64,000 nucleotides of DNA from CAWFKW01 sp963816535 (GCA_963816535.1 CAWFKW010000006.1:186001-250000), one strand, 5' to 3'; shown: positions 12,001-18,540, numbered from the stretch's first letter. Program-made: numbers and translations. Notes: generated from the letters alone by a model not told the origin.

Positions 12001-12542
12001 GCCCCGTCAACCGCTACCGTCATCGAAATGGCCGACCTGTCTGTAGAAGCAGGAGTTACCGCGCCAAACCAGATATATCCGTTAGCGTCAATGCCGAGAG
12101 TTGTATACGGGGTACTGTTAAAATGAAAAGTAAAACCTATTGGCTCTCCGGTATAAGTATTATCGTCAATGCCGCCTCCCGATGCGACCAGCGTTCCGCC
12201 GGAGATAGTGTTATATGTCTGAGTGCTTTGAACAAATTGATATCCTGTCACGGCGTCCCTTCCCGGCCCTATCGGGTATGGCGCTACAAAAGGCGCTTTC
12301 CCATGCGGGTTAGTTGATACCGGAATTAAATTTCCTTCCGGGCCCTCTATAAAATTAGCAAGGGGGTCTTCCGGTTCCGGTAAGTTTGTGAATGAAATAT
12401 TCTTAAGATAGTCGTTATGCTTGCTAATATATTCGCTCTTGATCTTTGCGTAGTCTTTTTCCAACTGCGTTTGACCAAAAGAAATACTGCACACCAACAG
12501 CATAAGAACAACAATAATTGATGAAGTAATTGTCTTTTTCAT
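3075..12542 (-). CDS. Giant secreted GEVED / parallel beta-helix protein with C-terminal dockerin-like repeats
   Basis: 3155 residues. Signal peptide about 1-23 (MKKTITSSIIVVLMLLVCSISFG). Residues about 320-470 and 640-780 are two copies of a module with a NYFWLTYD motif and conserved DAQC, resembling the N-terminal domain associated with BNR-repeat neuraminidases. Between them (about 470-625) is a GEVED domain (YCYTSY ... IYIDWNNNGSF ... YGEQEDYTV). Most of residues 780-2750 is right-handed parallel beta-helix with many short N-N-T/Y-G-I-Y repeats. A fibronectin type III domain lies at about 2840-2930. Residues about 3055-3115 hold two calcium-loop repeats (GDANRDQFVDGLDQ, ADFNGDGFVDGLDQ) like a type I dockerin. 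No YPNPFNP tail is visible; the protein ends in DKKK. A role as a surface or extracellular adhesin is inferred from architecture only. Confidence 0.85.
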   Translation of the reverse strand: MKKTITSSIIVVLMLLVCSISFGQTQLEKDYAKIKSEYISKHNDYLKNISFTNLPEPEDPLANFIEGPEGNLIPVSTNPHGKAPFVAPYPIGPGRDAVTGYQFVQSTQTYNTISGGTLVASGGGIDDNTYTGEPIGFTFHFNSTPYTTLGIDANGYIWFGAVTPASTDRSAISMTVAVDGAVSPMSYDMLSLSPAGEIRIQTQGSAPNRTCTVQFKNWTSYSVQTDTLNFQVILYETSDSISMMYGYCNKDVTSRSAQVGMRGATNADFLSRTTATNWSATTAGVANTDACTLVNTCYPSNGLTFTYRPPAAGNMTYISSTTAQVQPGVPYAPSSVNDQIIKVSVVDTGSLNPISITKFKFETQGSNNPVGDISNAKVYFTGSTNTFSTATQFGSTVTGPNGVFYVNGSQALVANATNYFWLTYDLTAGAVTGDSVDAQCDSITGSGSMGTVVPAVTAPAGSNPIDIYCIGTYSTAGCPYGLYIANVNFAGINNASGCNGNLPYCYTSYTNTTPAVVRQNNPYTMTITDLINPNTTAYGIYIDWNNNGSFADAGEYYAPPVIPPSTSTTTSMAINVPVGATLGNHRMRIRCAITSGPGPAGYCSALTYGEQEDYTVTVLPDTNMTYLSSTTTQTNTSNVFIPSVNTQIIGMTINVVGSISPINATSFTLNTTGSTNPATDISKAKLWYTGASPVFATTSQVGSDYNTPSGTFIIAGSQTLQAGANYFWLTYDVPGSATINDTLDAQCTSITIGGTPRTPTITAPAGNRVIAGTTLCGTYTIPGSYPTIAAAINAVNTVAITCPVVFNVAAGYTETAANLVITGTGTAANTVTFRKNGTGANPLITAGVGTGTYDGIIKFYGASYITFDGIDLQENVANTTQTTQMEWGYALLRPDATHGDQFITIKNCNITLNKTNSLTYGVYSNYMNLTGTLTTPTNPTGTNSNNSFLNVNISNSQSGFYLYSNSDGTFPFSLEDHDNTINTSGSGRSSVTNFGNSAVFGYGVYAYYQSNFTCNNTYVNSRGGVNSTYYLEGIYNYHYYDNGNSTISGDTITLADTTGSTGYLYGIYNYGYYGNNDVVTNNVVKDCVNPATSSTNYYIYNYCASGSQLYRTNITITGNKVINNHLGTAGVSTGTAYPYYLYSYSSNSINISNNLDSANVILGTTCYVPYVFYCPGASNNVTFNRNRIVNDTIGGTTATGTTYGIYYGQGLINSTVDSNVVANNVMPTTSTQSLYSIYNFSSAASTNDYSYNTVSNNYSSGAGTIYGIFFSASPAFGSTVNITNNTVTNLQKYTATGAGTIYGIYQGSTPQGTLNINNNTITGFNSVAATTMYGIYQASSPPNYLNINNNSVGNFTNGGVATMYGIYGASGSTTTQENISQDSVYNLVSPGGTIYGIYSSNGNPVNIFKNKVLGLTSNTATAVSVYGMYIGAGTVVNVYNNFISDLNAPASTSISPSLTGLYIGGGTFINAYYNTIYLKAVSSSVTTFGSTGIYASTTPTVDLRNNAVVNISTPGPTGGNVIAYQRSANSLPTYSVNSNNNCFYAGTPAANKLIFFDGTNLVQTLTAYKTLVSPKDGASATELPPFMNGATAPYDLRISPSTATQLESGGQIISTSIIPPALLNITTDAFGTARYPNSGYPVGGFTPTAPDIGANEFGGLQADVAGPLISYTALGIGGTGNRAFNNVIITDPSGVNVTTGTKPRCYYKRSTDGNVINDNTSGTDGWKYVESNGATSPFDFTINYSLLNGGTGVIAGQVVNYFVIAQDLASTPNVNWNQATFTANPTTVALSSGAAPITNTLSYTIGTATFSGTYSVGTAQTYTSLTGAGGIFAAMNAATITGNVTISITSDMTEDGTNALNLTNESGIGGYKITIVPATASMKTISGSVAQAMIRFNGSRRVTVDGNGGLGAKYLTFRNYYGTTPTIQFQNEAGMDTLKNCYIESNNTSTASGTIYIGTTTGVNGNDSICVNSCDIRDRSDVAGTPANAIYGSGTITTLATYNNWCSVINCNIYNYYYDGGAFTAGVYLNTGCSDWTISGNSFYQTASRAPVNASTFIGAFTNTATEMDIIVTNNYFGGSAPNCGGTAMTYNGTGAYSVYGIYLFVGNLVPSSVQNNTIQNINLTYTGASTMNFFRAIWAGTGYVNIGNIAGNTIGSGTGTGSITLTTNTSASAFTIAMIYHAGFGSVMNNTIGSITFAGNSTGTSDLYAAIYWSNTLAGQIYTISNNLIGSQTTANSIQVTNNLNYHALRGVYILNGAGTINNVTNNTVANLTSLSTITTQLPNVYGIQYNSSVNAVNTFTGNTVRNLAVYHNDVLASFAVGGIFSAGYGSNTFSQNNIYSLYSLGTTGAQLVGGILAGGYYNGGVVSQNKIYDLKMMGTAAGGLVLGINVQGYTSYNVTNNMISLTNGDASDAPLKLTAQEKPFKQVPVKNPPINLAVIPKDNNTILKPADVERKTFTMGLYDEHSPEYNVNNVNNVKQKVVKGKNDNVNSTNGCQLAAIYHTANTWNGICNFYYNTFYIGGTQPGASAFNSAGFFRSANGRVSLVNNFIINVRTGGTLNHYCVSNEGSLIEGWPMNSANYNVYLTANDNTVGEWGAGNALNMAAWRTISTGDNQSWETNSSTINPLNLLTSVGTGNLGIVTGNASAWLVSGKGIAIAGQNIDYFGTARVTSIAGGCTDIGAMEFAATPPSNPAATQVGTPGSGTTTTYTLYGRTICSVDWGTGGTSYPTALTINYQSGLNPAGFTIPAHNSNSYWSVVPTGTLAGTTYDITFYFGDNETYSIASPNTNTLLARNNFFWQVYPGGTGNQMSDVSWPPLTAKVRGLTMFLPTTVFALADASFPEVKLLTPADGAPNQLASLNLVWNKSAAATSYRVQLGRDSTFNSLIVVDDSTVTDSIRAVTGLIDQTNYYWRVKGTNALGMGAYSMVFKFRTNFGPPPPALVNMNVIPGGFYNTGTGKLNMRDTLRVLLIDSATCNRLDSCKVVVDSVTFGFQASFSNALTGNYYLFVFHRNHLPISSRLRQTITRGNTVAYDFTNDSTKTYGNNVTRVATGKYGMIPGDANRDQFVDGLDQTIWFAQNGLDGYNSADFNGDGFVDGLDQTIWILYNGNGSFLPCNISVPDVLRWEKAQVNRKTVGNININPLNINVTDKKK

Positions 12543-12724
12543 AAAACGTTAACTAAAATTTAGAAATTAATTATTAAAGCCAAAGAAGGTCTCTCTGCGC
12601 ATTGCCAAATATAATTATATATGTTTCTAACGAGATATAGGAAGGTTCGGATTCTGATGGAAGAAATCTCTGATTTTGTTGTAGGAAATCGCTTACCAGA
12701 CGGTAATTGAATTAGTCAGAGGGG

Positions 12725-13360
12725 TTAGATTGGAAGTATGAGTTTGTATTTTAAAGCGTAGTGCACAAGGCCTATATTTGATTCCATCCTTATCTTGCTT
12801 AGGAGCTTTCTCCTGTATTCCTGAACGGTTTTGACGTTTACCGAGAGGTCTTTGGCTATCTGGGGCACAGAATTCCCTGATGCCAGCAGGCACAGTATTT
12901 TATATTCCAGCTCTGAAAGCGTGTTATGAAGCAAATGATTGTCTTTTTGTGCTTCAAAATTAAGCTTGATTGATGAATCAACATATATCTCGCCGTCTGA
13001 GATCTTCCTTATCGCGTCTACAAGTTCAGTCGGCGCGCAGTCTTTGCTCAGATAGCCATCAGCGCCTGTCTTAAGCGCCCTGAATGCAAGCTCGGGGTCG
13101 TTGTACATGCTCATTATCAGTATCTTTATCTCCGGCTTCATTTTCTTCAGCCTTATCAGTGCATCAAGCCCGTTCGTACCGGGCATAGCAATGTCAAGGA
13201 TTAAAATATCTGTATTAATCCCCCCCGATGCAATAAGTTGAGTTATTTCGTCAGAGCTGGAAGCCTCGCCGGCAATTTCAATATCTTTTTCTTCCGAAAG
13301 AATTTTTCTCAGCCCGCTGCGCACTACAAAATGATCATCTACAAGGCAGACTCTTATCAT
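12725..13360 (-). CDS. NarL/FixJ-type response regulator
   Basis: 211 residues. N-terminal receiver domain with the acidic pair in LVDDH, the phospho-accepting Asp in LILDIAMPG, Ser in IMSMY and Lys in LSKDC. C-terminal LuxR-type helix-turn-helix at about 145-205 (LSELEYKILCLLASGNSVPQIAKDLSV, VKTVQEYRRKLLSKI). It is a DNA-binding output protein of a two-component system. The next gene upstream on the same strand encodes a paralogue with about the same layout, and the kinase at 14207 is the natural partner, although the 211-bp gap leaves open separate promoters. The HTH departs from the canonical LxxREx start (LSELEYKIL), a mild difference. Target genes are not known. Confidence 0.92.
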   Translation of the reverse strand: MIRVCLVDDHFVVRSGLRKILSEEKDIEIAGEASSSDEITQLIASGGINTDILILDIAMPGTNGLDALIRLKKMKPEIKILIMSMYNDPELAFRALKTGADGYLSKDCAPTELVDAIRKISDGEIYVDSSIKLNFEAQKDNHLLHNTLSELEYKILCLLASGNSVPQIAKDLSVNVKTVQEYRRKLLSKIRMESNIGLVHYALKYKLILPI

Positions 13361-13571
13361 GAAGATAAAAAAATGTTAATAAATGATGAATGACGAATAG
13401 AAATATAACATGAGACGGTTCTAAAAGAATATAGGAATGATTCGCATTCTGTTGCAGGAATTATCTTATTTGTTTGTAGGAAAAAAATTACCTTAGGCTG
13501 CAAGATTCATGCATATATAGAGCGGATGGCTGATGACGGGCGTTGCATATAGGCGCGGGTCTTTTGCGGGT

Positions 13572-14210
13572 TTACATTGAAACGACCAGCTTGTGTTTAA
13601 TGGCGTAATGCGTAAGCTCCACATTGGTCTTCATAGCCATTTTTTCGAGTATCCGTGTCCGGTATGTGCTTACAGTTTTCACGCTGATAGAGAGCTCGTC
13701 GGCAATGTCAGACAGAGTATTTCCGGAAGCAATGAGGCACAGCACCTGGAACTCGCGCTCTGAAAGCTCTTTATGCGGTTCAGGCGAACTATCTTTATTG
13801 ACCGACATGAAAATAGATTCCGCCAGCGAACCGCTTATATATCTACCGCCGGCATGAATTTTTCTGACCGCCCTTATCAGCTCGCTCGGCACGCTGTCTT
13901 TGTTCAGGTAACCTGAAGCGCCTGTCTTAAGAGCGCGAATCGCGATCTCTTCCTCCGGATGCATTGAGAGCACCAATACTTTTAGATCCGGCTTGCGCTG
14001 CTTTATCTCTATCAGTGAATCCAGCCCGTTCTTGCCGGGCATGATCAGGTCAAGTATCAATACGTCCCATTCCTGGTCGTAAAGCTGTTCCATTATCTCT
14101 TCAGAATTCGATGCCTCTCCCAAGACCTCAATAAAGCTGTCTTCGGATAAGATCTGTCTTATGCCGCGCCTTACCACGGCGTGGTCATCAGCTATTAATA
14201 CCTTAATCAA
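13572..14210 (-). CDS. NarL/FixJ-type response regulator, coupled to a histidine kinase
   Basis: 212 residues with a receiver domain (IADDH, phospho-Asp in LILDLIMPG, LSMHP, LNKDS) and a LuxR-type HTH (LSEREFQVLCLIASGNTLSDIADELSISVKTVSTYRTRIL). The ATG overlaps the last four bases of the kinase gene that precedes it on the minus strand (14207-14210), so kinase and regulator are translationally coupled and very probably cognate. Gene regulation by phosphorylation of the receiver Asp is family knowledge; the stimulus and regulon are unknown. Similarity to the regulator at 12725 suggests a local duplication followed by divergence. Confidence 0.94.
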   Translation of the reverse strand: MIKVLIADDHAVVRRGIRQILSEDSFIEVLGEASNSEEIMEQLYDQEWDVLILDLIMPGKNGLDSLIEIKQRKPDLKVLVLSMHPEEEIAIRALKTGASGYLNKDSVPSELIRAVRKIHAGGRYISGSLAESIFMSVNKDSSPEPHKELSEREFQVLCLIASGNTLSDIADELSISVKTVSTYRTRILEKMAMKTNVELTHYAIKHKLVVSM

Positions 14211-15301
14211 ACTGCCGCCTCCAGCTGGTTTATCGGCGCAGTTACAATAACTTCTGTTCCGCCTTCGGGCGGCGAAACCACTTCCAAAGAACCGTCAAGA
14301 GCCAGCGCTCTTTCATTCATGCCAAGTATGCCAAGCGAATTATTTTTTCTCATTGCGGAATCGGAAATGCCAATGCCGTTATCTTTGACGATCATTTTTA
14401 TCATTCTTCCTGTGCCCGTGCCAATTGTCACATCCACATTTGTAGCCTTGGAATGCCTCGCTACGTTAGTGAGCGATTCCTGGAATATCCTGAAGAGCGC
14501 GGTTGAATCCACAGAGCTGAAATCAAAATTTTCATCTTCTACAAAAAGCTCGCATGTAATTCCGGTTCTTCCCTGGAAATCTTTCATTTCCCATTCAACA
14601 GCGGGCAGGAACCCAAGCTGGTCAAGCAGCCTCGGGCGCAGGCGAGTCGAGATCTTCCTGATTGTCTTTATAGTATCATCTATCATATTTGTCACAAGGC
14701 CCAGCTTTCCAAGCATTTCGCCATCGCCGTTAAGCTTCTTCGATATCAGCATTATTTCTATTTTCATCGCCGTTAACGACTGGCCCAATTCATCGTGTAT
14801 TTCTCTTGCAATAATTTCGTTCTCTTCTTCTCTGATCGTATGAAGTCTTTTGGTAAGCTCGCTCAGCTTGTCGGTTTTCCGCTCCAGTTCAATTTCCGTT
14901 TTCTTTCTCTCAACTATCTCGTTCTTAAGAGCCGAAGTTCTTAATTCAATTGTGTCTTCCAAAGATACTTTCAGCTTCTTCAGCTCGCTCATCAAAACAA
15001 CAACAATCATGAAAAAACCAAACCTCACAAGAGCGTTCCAGTAGGGTATGGCGTGATTCGAATATTTGTCAACTCCCAAATTCTCATTCCAAAGCCATAC
15101 AAGCCCGCAAATTACAGCGAAAAAAATGCCGTATGGTTTTCCCAAATACCAGGTCGCGAGCGCGATAGGTATCAGATAGAAGATCGCAACGGAAATCTCA
15201 GTTCCAAGCGCGTAATCAACATATCCCATGAAAATTGTAAGAGCTAGTCCCCAGATCAGAATAGTTGTTTTGCCGGCGTTCTTAAAGTATTCTAATTGCA
15301 T
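14207..15301 (-). CDS. Membrane sensor histidine kinase, HisKA_3 type (NarX/DesK-like)
   Basis: 364 residues. Residues about 12-105 contain four predicted membrane segments with the motifs DYALGTEIS and YLIPIALATWYLGKPYG; a coiled-coil region (110-160) leads to the dimerisation/phosphoacceptor helix, with His at about 169 in REIHDELGQSLTAMK. The HATPase_c domain follows, with the N box (FQESLTNVARHSKA), NGIGI and the GGT motif near the end. HisKA_3 kinases phosphorylate NarL-type regulators, and the next gene is exactly that, overlapping by 4 bp. The membrane module is shared with the kinase at 16051, which has a different catalytic family. No extracellular sensory domain of size is visible, so the membrane module itself probably senses. 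Confidence 0.92.
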   Translation of the reverse strand: MQLEYFKNAGKTTILIWGLALTIFMGYVDYALGTEISVAIFYLIPIALATWYLGKPYGIFFAVICGLVWLWNENLGVDKYSNHAIPYWNALVRFGFFMIVVVLMSELKKLKVSLEDTIELRTSALKNEIVERKKTEIELERKTDKLSELTKRLHTIREEENEIIAREIHDELGQSLTAMKIEIMLISKKLNGDGEMLGKLGLVTNMIDDTIKTIRKISTRLRPRLLDQLGFLPAVEWEMKDFQGRTGITCELFVEDENFDFSSVDSTALFRIFQESLTNVARHSKATNVDVTIGTGTGRMIKMIVKDNGIGISDSAMRKNNSLGILGMNERALALDGSLEVVSPPEGGTEVIVTAPINQLEAAV

Positions 15302-15578
15302 ACTTACATTACTTCATAGCTATATAATATAGTAAGTATTTTAAGCAAAGTTTATGCAAAAAATGGCTTTAAGGGAAGTATGGAAACTTCTGTCAAACCC
15401 CTGTATTTTCAACAAAAAAAGCCATTAATTTACTTTCACATTGCCAGATAATCCCGTACGGCTTTTCGGTTTGAATTTGCCCTTATGCTTGCCTAAATTT
15501 GTAAGCGATTAATCGATATTCTCTTTTTGCTTATTATTGTTTGTTATTTGTTAATTGCTTATTGCTATTTGATTTCAC
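15302..15578. other. Intergenic stretch, no gene seen
   Basis: AT-rich spacer upstream of the minus-strand kinase and of the tRNA-like locus. I see no open reading frame, tRNA or strong hairpin; it presumably holds the kinase promoter. Confidence 0.5.
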
Positions 15579-15674
15579 GGGGCCATAGCTCAACTGGTCT
15601 ACGACTCTTCCCTACGGGTCTTCGACCCGAAGGATCGTAGACGAGTCGAAGACTCGTAGAGTAGAGCGTCTGGA
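15579..15674 (+). pseudogene. Interrupted tRNA-Ala-like 5' half
   Basis: GGGGCCATAGCTCAACTGGT (15579-15598) matches the acceptor strand and D-arm of the intact tRNA-Ala at 15790 with one change. It is then interrupted by 64 bases of palindromic DNA and resumes with AGAGCGTCTGG (15663-15673). After this the tRNA sequence stops and the start of a small GIY-YIG reading frame begins (ATG at 15675), so no anticodon loop, T-arm or 3' acceptor strand remains. It cannot fold as a tRNA and is a remnant produced by insertion and recombination between tRNA copies. Confidence 0.7.
15599..15662. repeat. Double-hairpin palindromic insert in the tRNA remnant
   Basis: 64 bases that form two adjacent hairpins: CTACGA (15599) with TCGTAG (15635), containing GGGTC/GACCC (15616-15628), and ACGAGTC/GACTCGT (15641-15657). 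It splits the D-loop of the tRNA-like copy between GGT and AGAGC. Confidence 0.7.
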
Positions 15675-15839
15675 ATGAAATTTTTTGTTTATATATTAGA
15701 AAGTCAAATTGATGGCATTTTTTATGTTGGTCAGTCAAATAATTTGGCGGATAGAATAAAAAGGCATAATCGGGGTGATGTCAAATCACGGGGCTATAGC
15801 TCAACTGGTAGAGCATCTGGTTCGCAATCAGAAGGTTAG
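15675..15839 (+). pseudogene. Truncated GIY-YIG endonuclease-like ORF fused into tRNA-Ala
   Basis: 54 codons from ATG at 15675. Residues 1-38 match the start of small UvrC-like GIY-YIG proteins: FVYILES (GIY-like beta strand), FYVGQSNNLADRIKRHN (YIG-like motif, catalytic Arg, and the typical RxxxHN). In family members of about 80-95 residues this is followed by a conserved Trp/Glu-containing C-terminal half; here residue 39 onward (RGYSSTGRASGSQSEG) is simply the translation of the tRNA-Ala at 15790, and the stop falls in the tRNA variable-loop/T-stem boundary. The catalytic Glu half is therefore missing and the product is probably inactive. It lies between two tRNA-Ala-like copies, which points to recombination at tRNA sequence. 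Confidence 0.7.
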
Positions 15840-15862
15840 GAGTTCGATTCTCCTTAGCTCCA
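15790..15862 (+). tRNA. tRNA-Ala (anticodon CGC)
   Basis: Full cloverleaf: acceptor GGGGCTA with TAGCTCC, D-arm GCTCAACTGGTAGAGC, anticodon stem TCTGG/TCAGA with loop TTCGCAA (anticodon CGC, reads GCG), T-arm AGGAG-TTCGATT-CTCCT and discriminator A. The acceptor has a G3:U70 wobble pair, the known identity element for alanyl-tRNA synthetase, which supports the Ala call. CCA is not encoded (ACA follows). A truncated GIY-YIG reading frame runs into its 5' half. Confidence 0.9.
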
Positions 15863-16050
15863 CAAAACCCGCAAGAGAAGATATTTCTGCCCATTTTCCG
15901 GGGCCTTTTAAGTTTTGTTAATTCAACCAATCGCTCCATCCGCAATTAACTGCTTAACTAATTAACAATTTAACCATTATATCAATATTGTAAAACAAGA
16001 GTTTTTTATATAATTTTAGCTTCTTATTTGCGCGTTAATTGACCTCGAAA

Positions 16051-17454
16051 ATGTTAAATAAACTTCAGTCCGGTTCAAAAGTTCTGATAACTGCAGTCGG
16101 AATTGCGGCGACTATTATTGTCGGATTTGTTGATGCGGTCACAGGAAGCGAAATTTCATTTTCTATTCTATACCTTGTGCCGGTAGCGTTTGTAACATGG
16201 TATGCGGGAAAAAGAGATGGAATTATAATTGCCATAGTCGGAGTTCTTTCATGGGTCGCTGCAGATGCATTTTCCGGGATCGTGTATTCTAACTTTGCTA
16301 TTCATATATGGAACGCATTTTCAAGGCTTGCAATCCTTTTGACGATAGTTTACCTTGAGTCTATGCTGAAGGAACGCCAGCTTTACTTAGAGCAGGACGT
16401 GCAGACAAAAGCCGTAAATCTCTCGCTTGAAAAGATAGAGCACAGAAGGACATTTGAAAGCGTGAAAAGACTTTCCCTGTTCCCTGAGCTTAACCCCAAC
16501 CCCATAGTAGAAATTGATATAAAAAAGAACCTAACGTATTTCAATCAGGCGGCGGAAACCTTCCTGGATAATCTCGATTTTGACGCGGACTACGGCGTTT
16601 TTTTTCCTGATGATATAAATACGGTCATCGAAGCTCTTTCGGATCCTGCCAAAAACGTGCTTCACAGAGAAAAGAAAGTGGGTGGGGTAGTGCTTGAAGA
16701 ATACATTTATATTATCCACACTTTTAAAGTAATCCAGATATACGCAACAGATATCACGGAACGCAAAATAGCGGAAGAGAATATTAAAAAATCTCTGGAA
16801 GAAAAGGAAGTTCTTTTAAAAGAGATCCATCACCGGGTGAAAAATAACCTGCAGATAATATCAAGCCTGCTGCGTCTGCAGGCAGGGCTTATAAAAGATA
16901 AAGACGCCAGTTCGGTATTCCTTGAAACTCAGAAGCGGATCAATTCCATTGCCGGAATACACAAGATGCTCTATGAAAAAGGCGAGATCACCGACATAAA
17001 GGCGGGAGAATTCTTCACACAGCTTACAACAATGCTGTTCCACCTGTATAATGCCAGTTCATCAAAGATAAAAATAGATGTGAGCGCCAACGGAATTGTT
17101 CTTAATACCGACGTTGTTCACCCGCTTGGACTTTTGATAACCGAGATTATTTCTAATTCTCTCAAATATGCATTTCCTGACGGGACCAGCGGCGAAGTCT
17201 ATGTTAAAATGAAAAAAGAGGATGAAAGGAATTACGAACTGGAAGTGGGCGATAACGGAATTGGTATACCGAAGGGCCTGGAAAGCCGCCAATCACCTAC
17301 ACTGGGCTTGAAATTAATTGACCTGCTCTCGCAACAGCTTAACTCTTCTTATGTTATGGATGAAGGTCCCGGAACCAGATATACTTTCAGGTTCAAGACA
17401 GACGGATTGGAAACTGAACCGGAAACTGAACCGGAATCCGATCAGCCGGCTTAG
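16051..17454 (+). CDS. Membrane sensor histidine kinase, HisKA_2 type, with PAS-like region
   Basis: 467 residues from the ATG at 16051 (a TTG four codons earlier is possible; neither has a clear Shine-Dalgarno). Residues about 10-105 are a four-helix membrane module with DAVTGSEIS and YLVPVAFVTWYAGKRDG, the same module as in the kinase at 14207. Residues about 145-235 look PAS-like (NPNPIVEID, NLTYFNQAAE, VIQIYATDITERK). The phosphoacceptor block is LLKEIHHRVKNNLQIISSLLRLQ (His at about 260), typical of HisKA_2 kinases, followed by HATPase_c with NSLKYAFP, DNGIGIP and GLKLIDLLSQQL. The tail is a short Glu/Pro repeat (ETEPETEPESD). No response regulator is adjacent on this strand. Confidence 0.92.
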   Translation: MLNKLQSGSKVLITAVGIAATIIVGFVDAVTGSEISFSILYLVPVAFVTWYAGKRDGIIIAIVGVLSWVAADAFSGIVYSNFAIHIWNAFSRLAILLTIVYLESMLKERQLYLEQDVQTKAVNLSLEKIEHRRTFESVKRLSLFPELNPNPIVEIDIKKNLTYFNQAAETFLDNLDFDADYGVFFPDDINTVIEALSDPAKNVLHREKKVGGVVLEEYIYIIHTFKVIQIYATDITERKIAEENIKKSLEEKEVLLKEIHHRVKNNLQIISSLLRLQAGLIKDKDASSVFLETQKRINSIAGIHKMLYEKGEITDIKAGEFFTQLTTMLFHLYNASSSKIKIDVSANGIVLNTDVVHPLGLLITEIISNSLKYAFPDGTSGEVYVKMKKEDERNYELEVGDNGIGIPKGLESRQSPTLGLKLIDLLSQQLNSSYVMDEGPGTRYTFRFKTDGLETEPETEPESDQPA

Positions 17455-17481
17455 CGCAGTTAACGGCCGGAAGTTGAGCCC

Positions 17482-18519
17482 TCACGCTACGTAGTTTACA
17501 TTTTTCACGGCCCGCTTCAGATTGTAAAAGCTGATGAGCTTATTCTGTTTCTCATCCCACAAATTCAGGAACATGCTCCTGACGCTTGATAGCAATGTCA
17601 GAGTAGCTACATTCTGAAACTCAGGGTTTTCCCTATAGCATTTTTCAAGCTTGTAGTTTGGTATCTTCGGACTGAGGTGATGAATATGATGAAAACCTAT
17701 ATTGCCGGTAAACCACTGCAGAATTTTCGGGAGTTTATAATATGAACTGCCCTGCATTGCAGCTTCGGTATAATCCCAGCCCTCGCCGGCTTTCCAGTAA
17801 GTATCTTCAAACTGGTGCTGAACGTAGAACATCCACATACCCGTTGAGGATGAAATGAAAGTGACGGGTACCTGGATTAGCAGGAACGCCTTAAGCCCGA
17901 CTAACCAAATCATTCCGGCCGCCAATAAAATAATTGCCAGACTGGTCAAATATACGCCGTTATAAAACGGTTTCAGTTCTTTGTACCTGTAGGTTGGAAA
18001 CCTGTAAATTATCGTGAATAAAAATACCGGAATGACCAAAAATAATATGACAGGATTACGGTAAAAACGGTAACGAAATCTTCCCCATTTGCTGCGGCTT
18101 AGATATTCGTCTACTGTCATCGTGTAGATGTCTCCTATGCCGCGGTCCTCAAGGTTGCCTACTTTCGCGTGATGTATAGCGTGCGTTTTTTTCCAGTAAT
18201 GATATGGAGTCAGATTGAATACGCTGCAAAACATGCCGCACATGTCGTTTGCTCTTTTTGATTTAAAGAACGATCCATGGCCGCAGTCATGCTGAATAAT
18301 GAACAGGCGCATTATAAATCCTGTTGCCGGTAAAGCTATAAGTAATGTGAGCCAGTAGCTTTCGTCCAGGCTCAAATACATCAGGTACCAGCATACGATA
18401 AACGGTATGAATGTATTGAGAAACTGCCAGACGCTCCTAGAGGTTTCGGACCTTTGATATTTTGCCACGAGGTTTTTCCATACGCGGCGCTCATGTTTGT
18501 TGTTTGAATCGGAAGTCAT
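17482..18519 (-). CDS. Membrane fatty acid desaturase (delta-12/omega-3 type)
   Basis: 345 residues with the three histidine boxes of membrane di-iron desaturases: HDCGH (77-81), HAIHH (113-117) and HHIHH (277-281), plus QHQF at about 234-237. Four or more hydrophobic segments lie between them (FIPFIVCWYLMYL, LLIALPATGFIM, VILFLVIPVFLFTII, AIILLAAGMIWLVG). The family introduces a cis double bond into acyl chains of membrane lipids using O2 and an electron donor, so oxygen is available to this organism at least at times. No ferredoxin or reductase gene is adjacent. It stands alone between a converging kinase gene and an RNA-binding protein gene on the same strand, which has its own terminator. 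Confidence 0.93.
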   Translation of the reverse strand: MTSDSNNKHERRVWKNLVAKYQRSETSRSVWQFLNTFIPFIVCWYLMYLSLDESYWLTLLIALPATGFIMRLFIIQHDCGHGSFFKSKRANDMCGMFCSVFNLTPYHYWKKTHAIHHAKVGNLEDRGIGDIYTMTVDEYLSRSKWGRFRYRFYRNPVILFLVIPVFLFTIIYRFPTYRYKELKPFYNGVYLTSLAIILLAAGMIWLVGLKAFLLIQVPVTFISSSTGMWMFYVQHQFEDTYWKAGEGWDYTEAAMQGSSYYKLPKILQWFTGNIGFHHIHHLSPKIPNYKLEKCYRENPEFQNVATLTLLSSVRSMFLNLWDEKQNKLISFYNLKRAVKNVNYVA

Positions 18520-18540
18520 CCTGAAGTCGAATCTGAATTA

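Noticed and set aside
14319..14843. Plus-strand frame of 174 codons opposite the HisKA_3 kinase
   Set aside because: Antisense shadow; Ser/Phe-rich composition typical of reverse reading of a coding gene.
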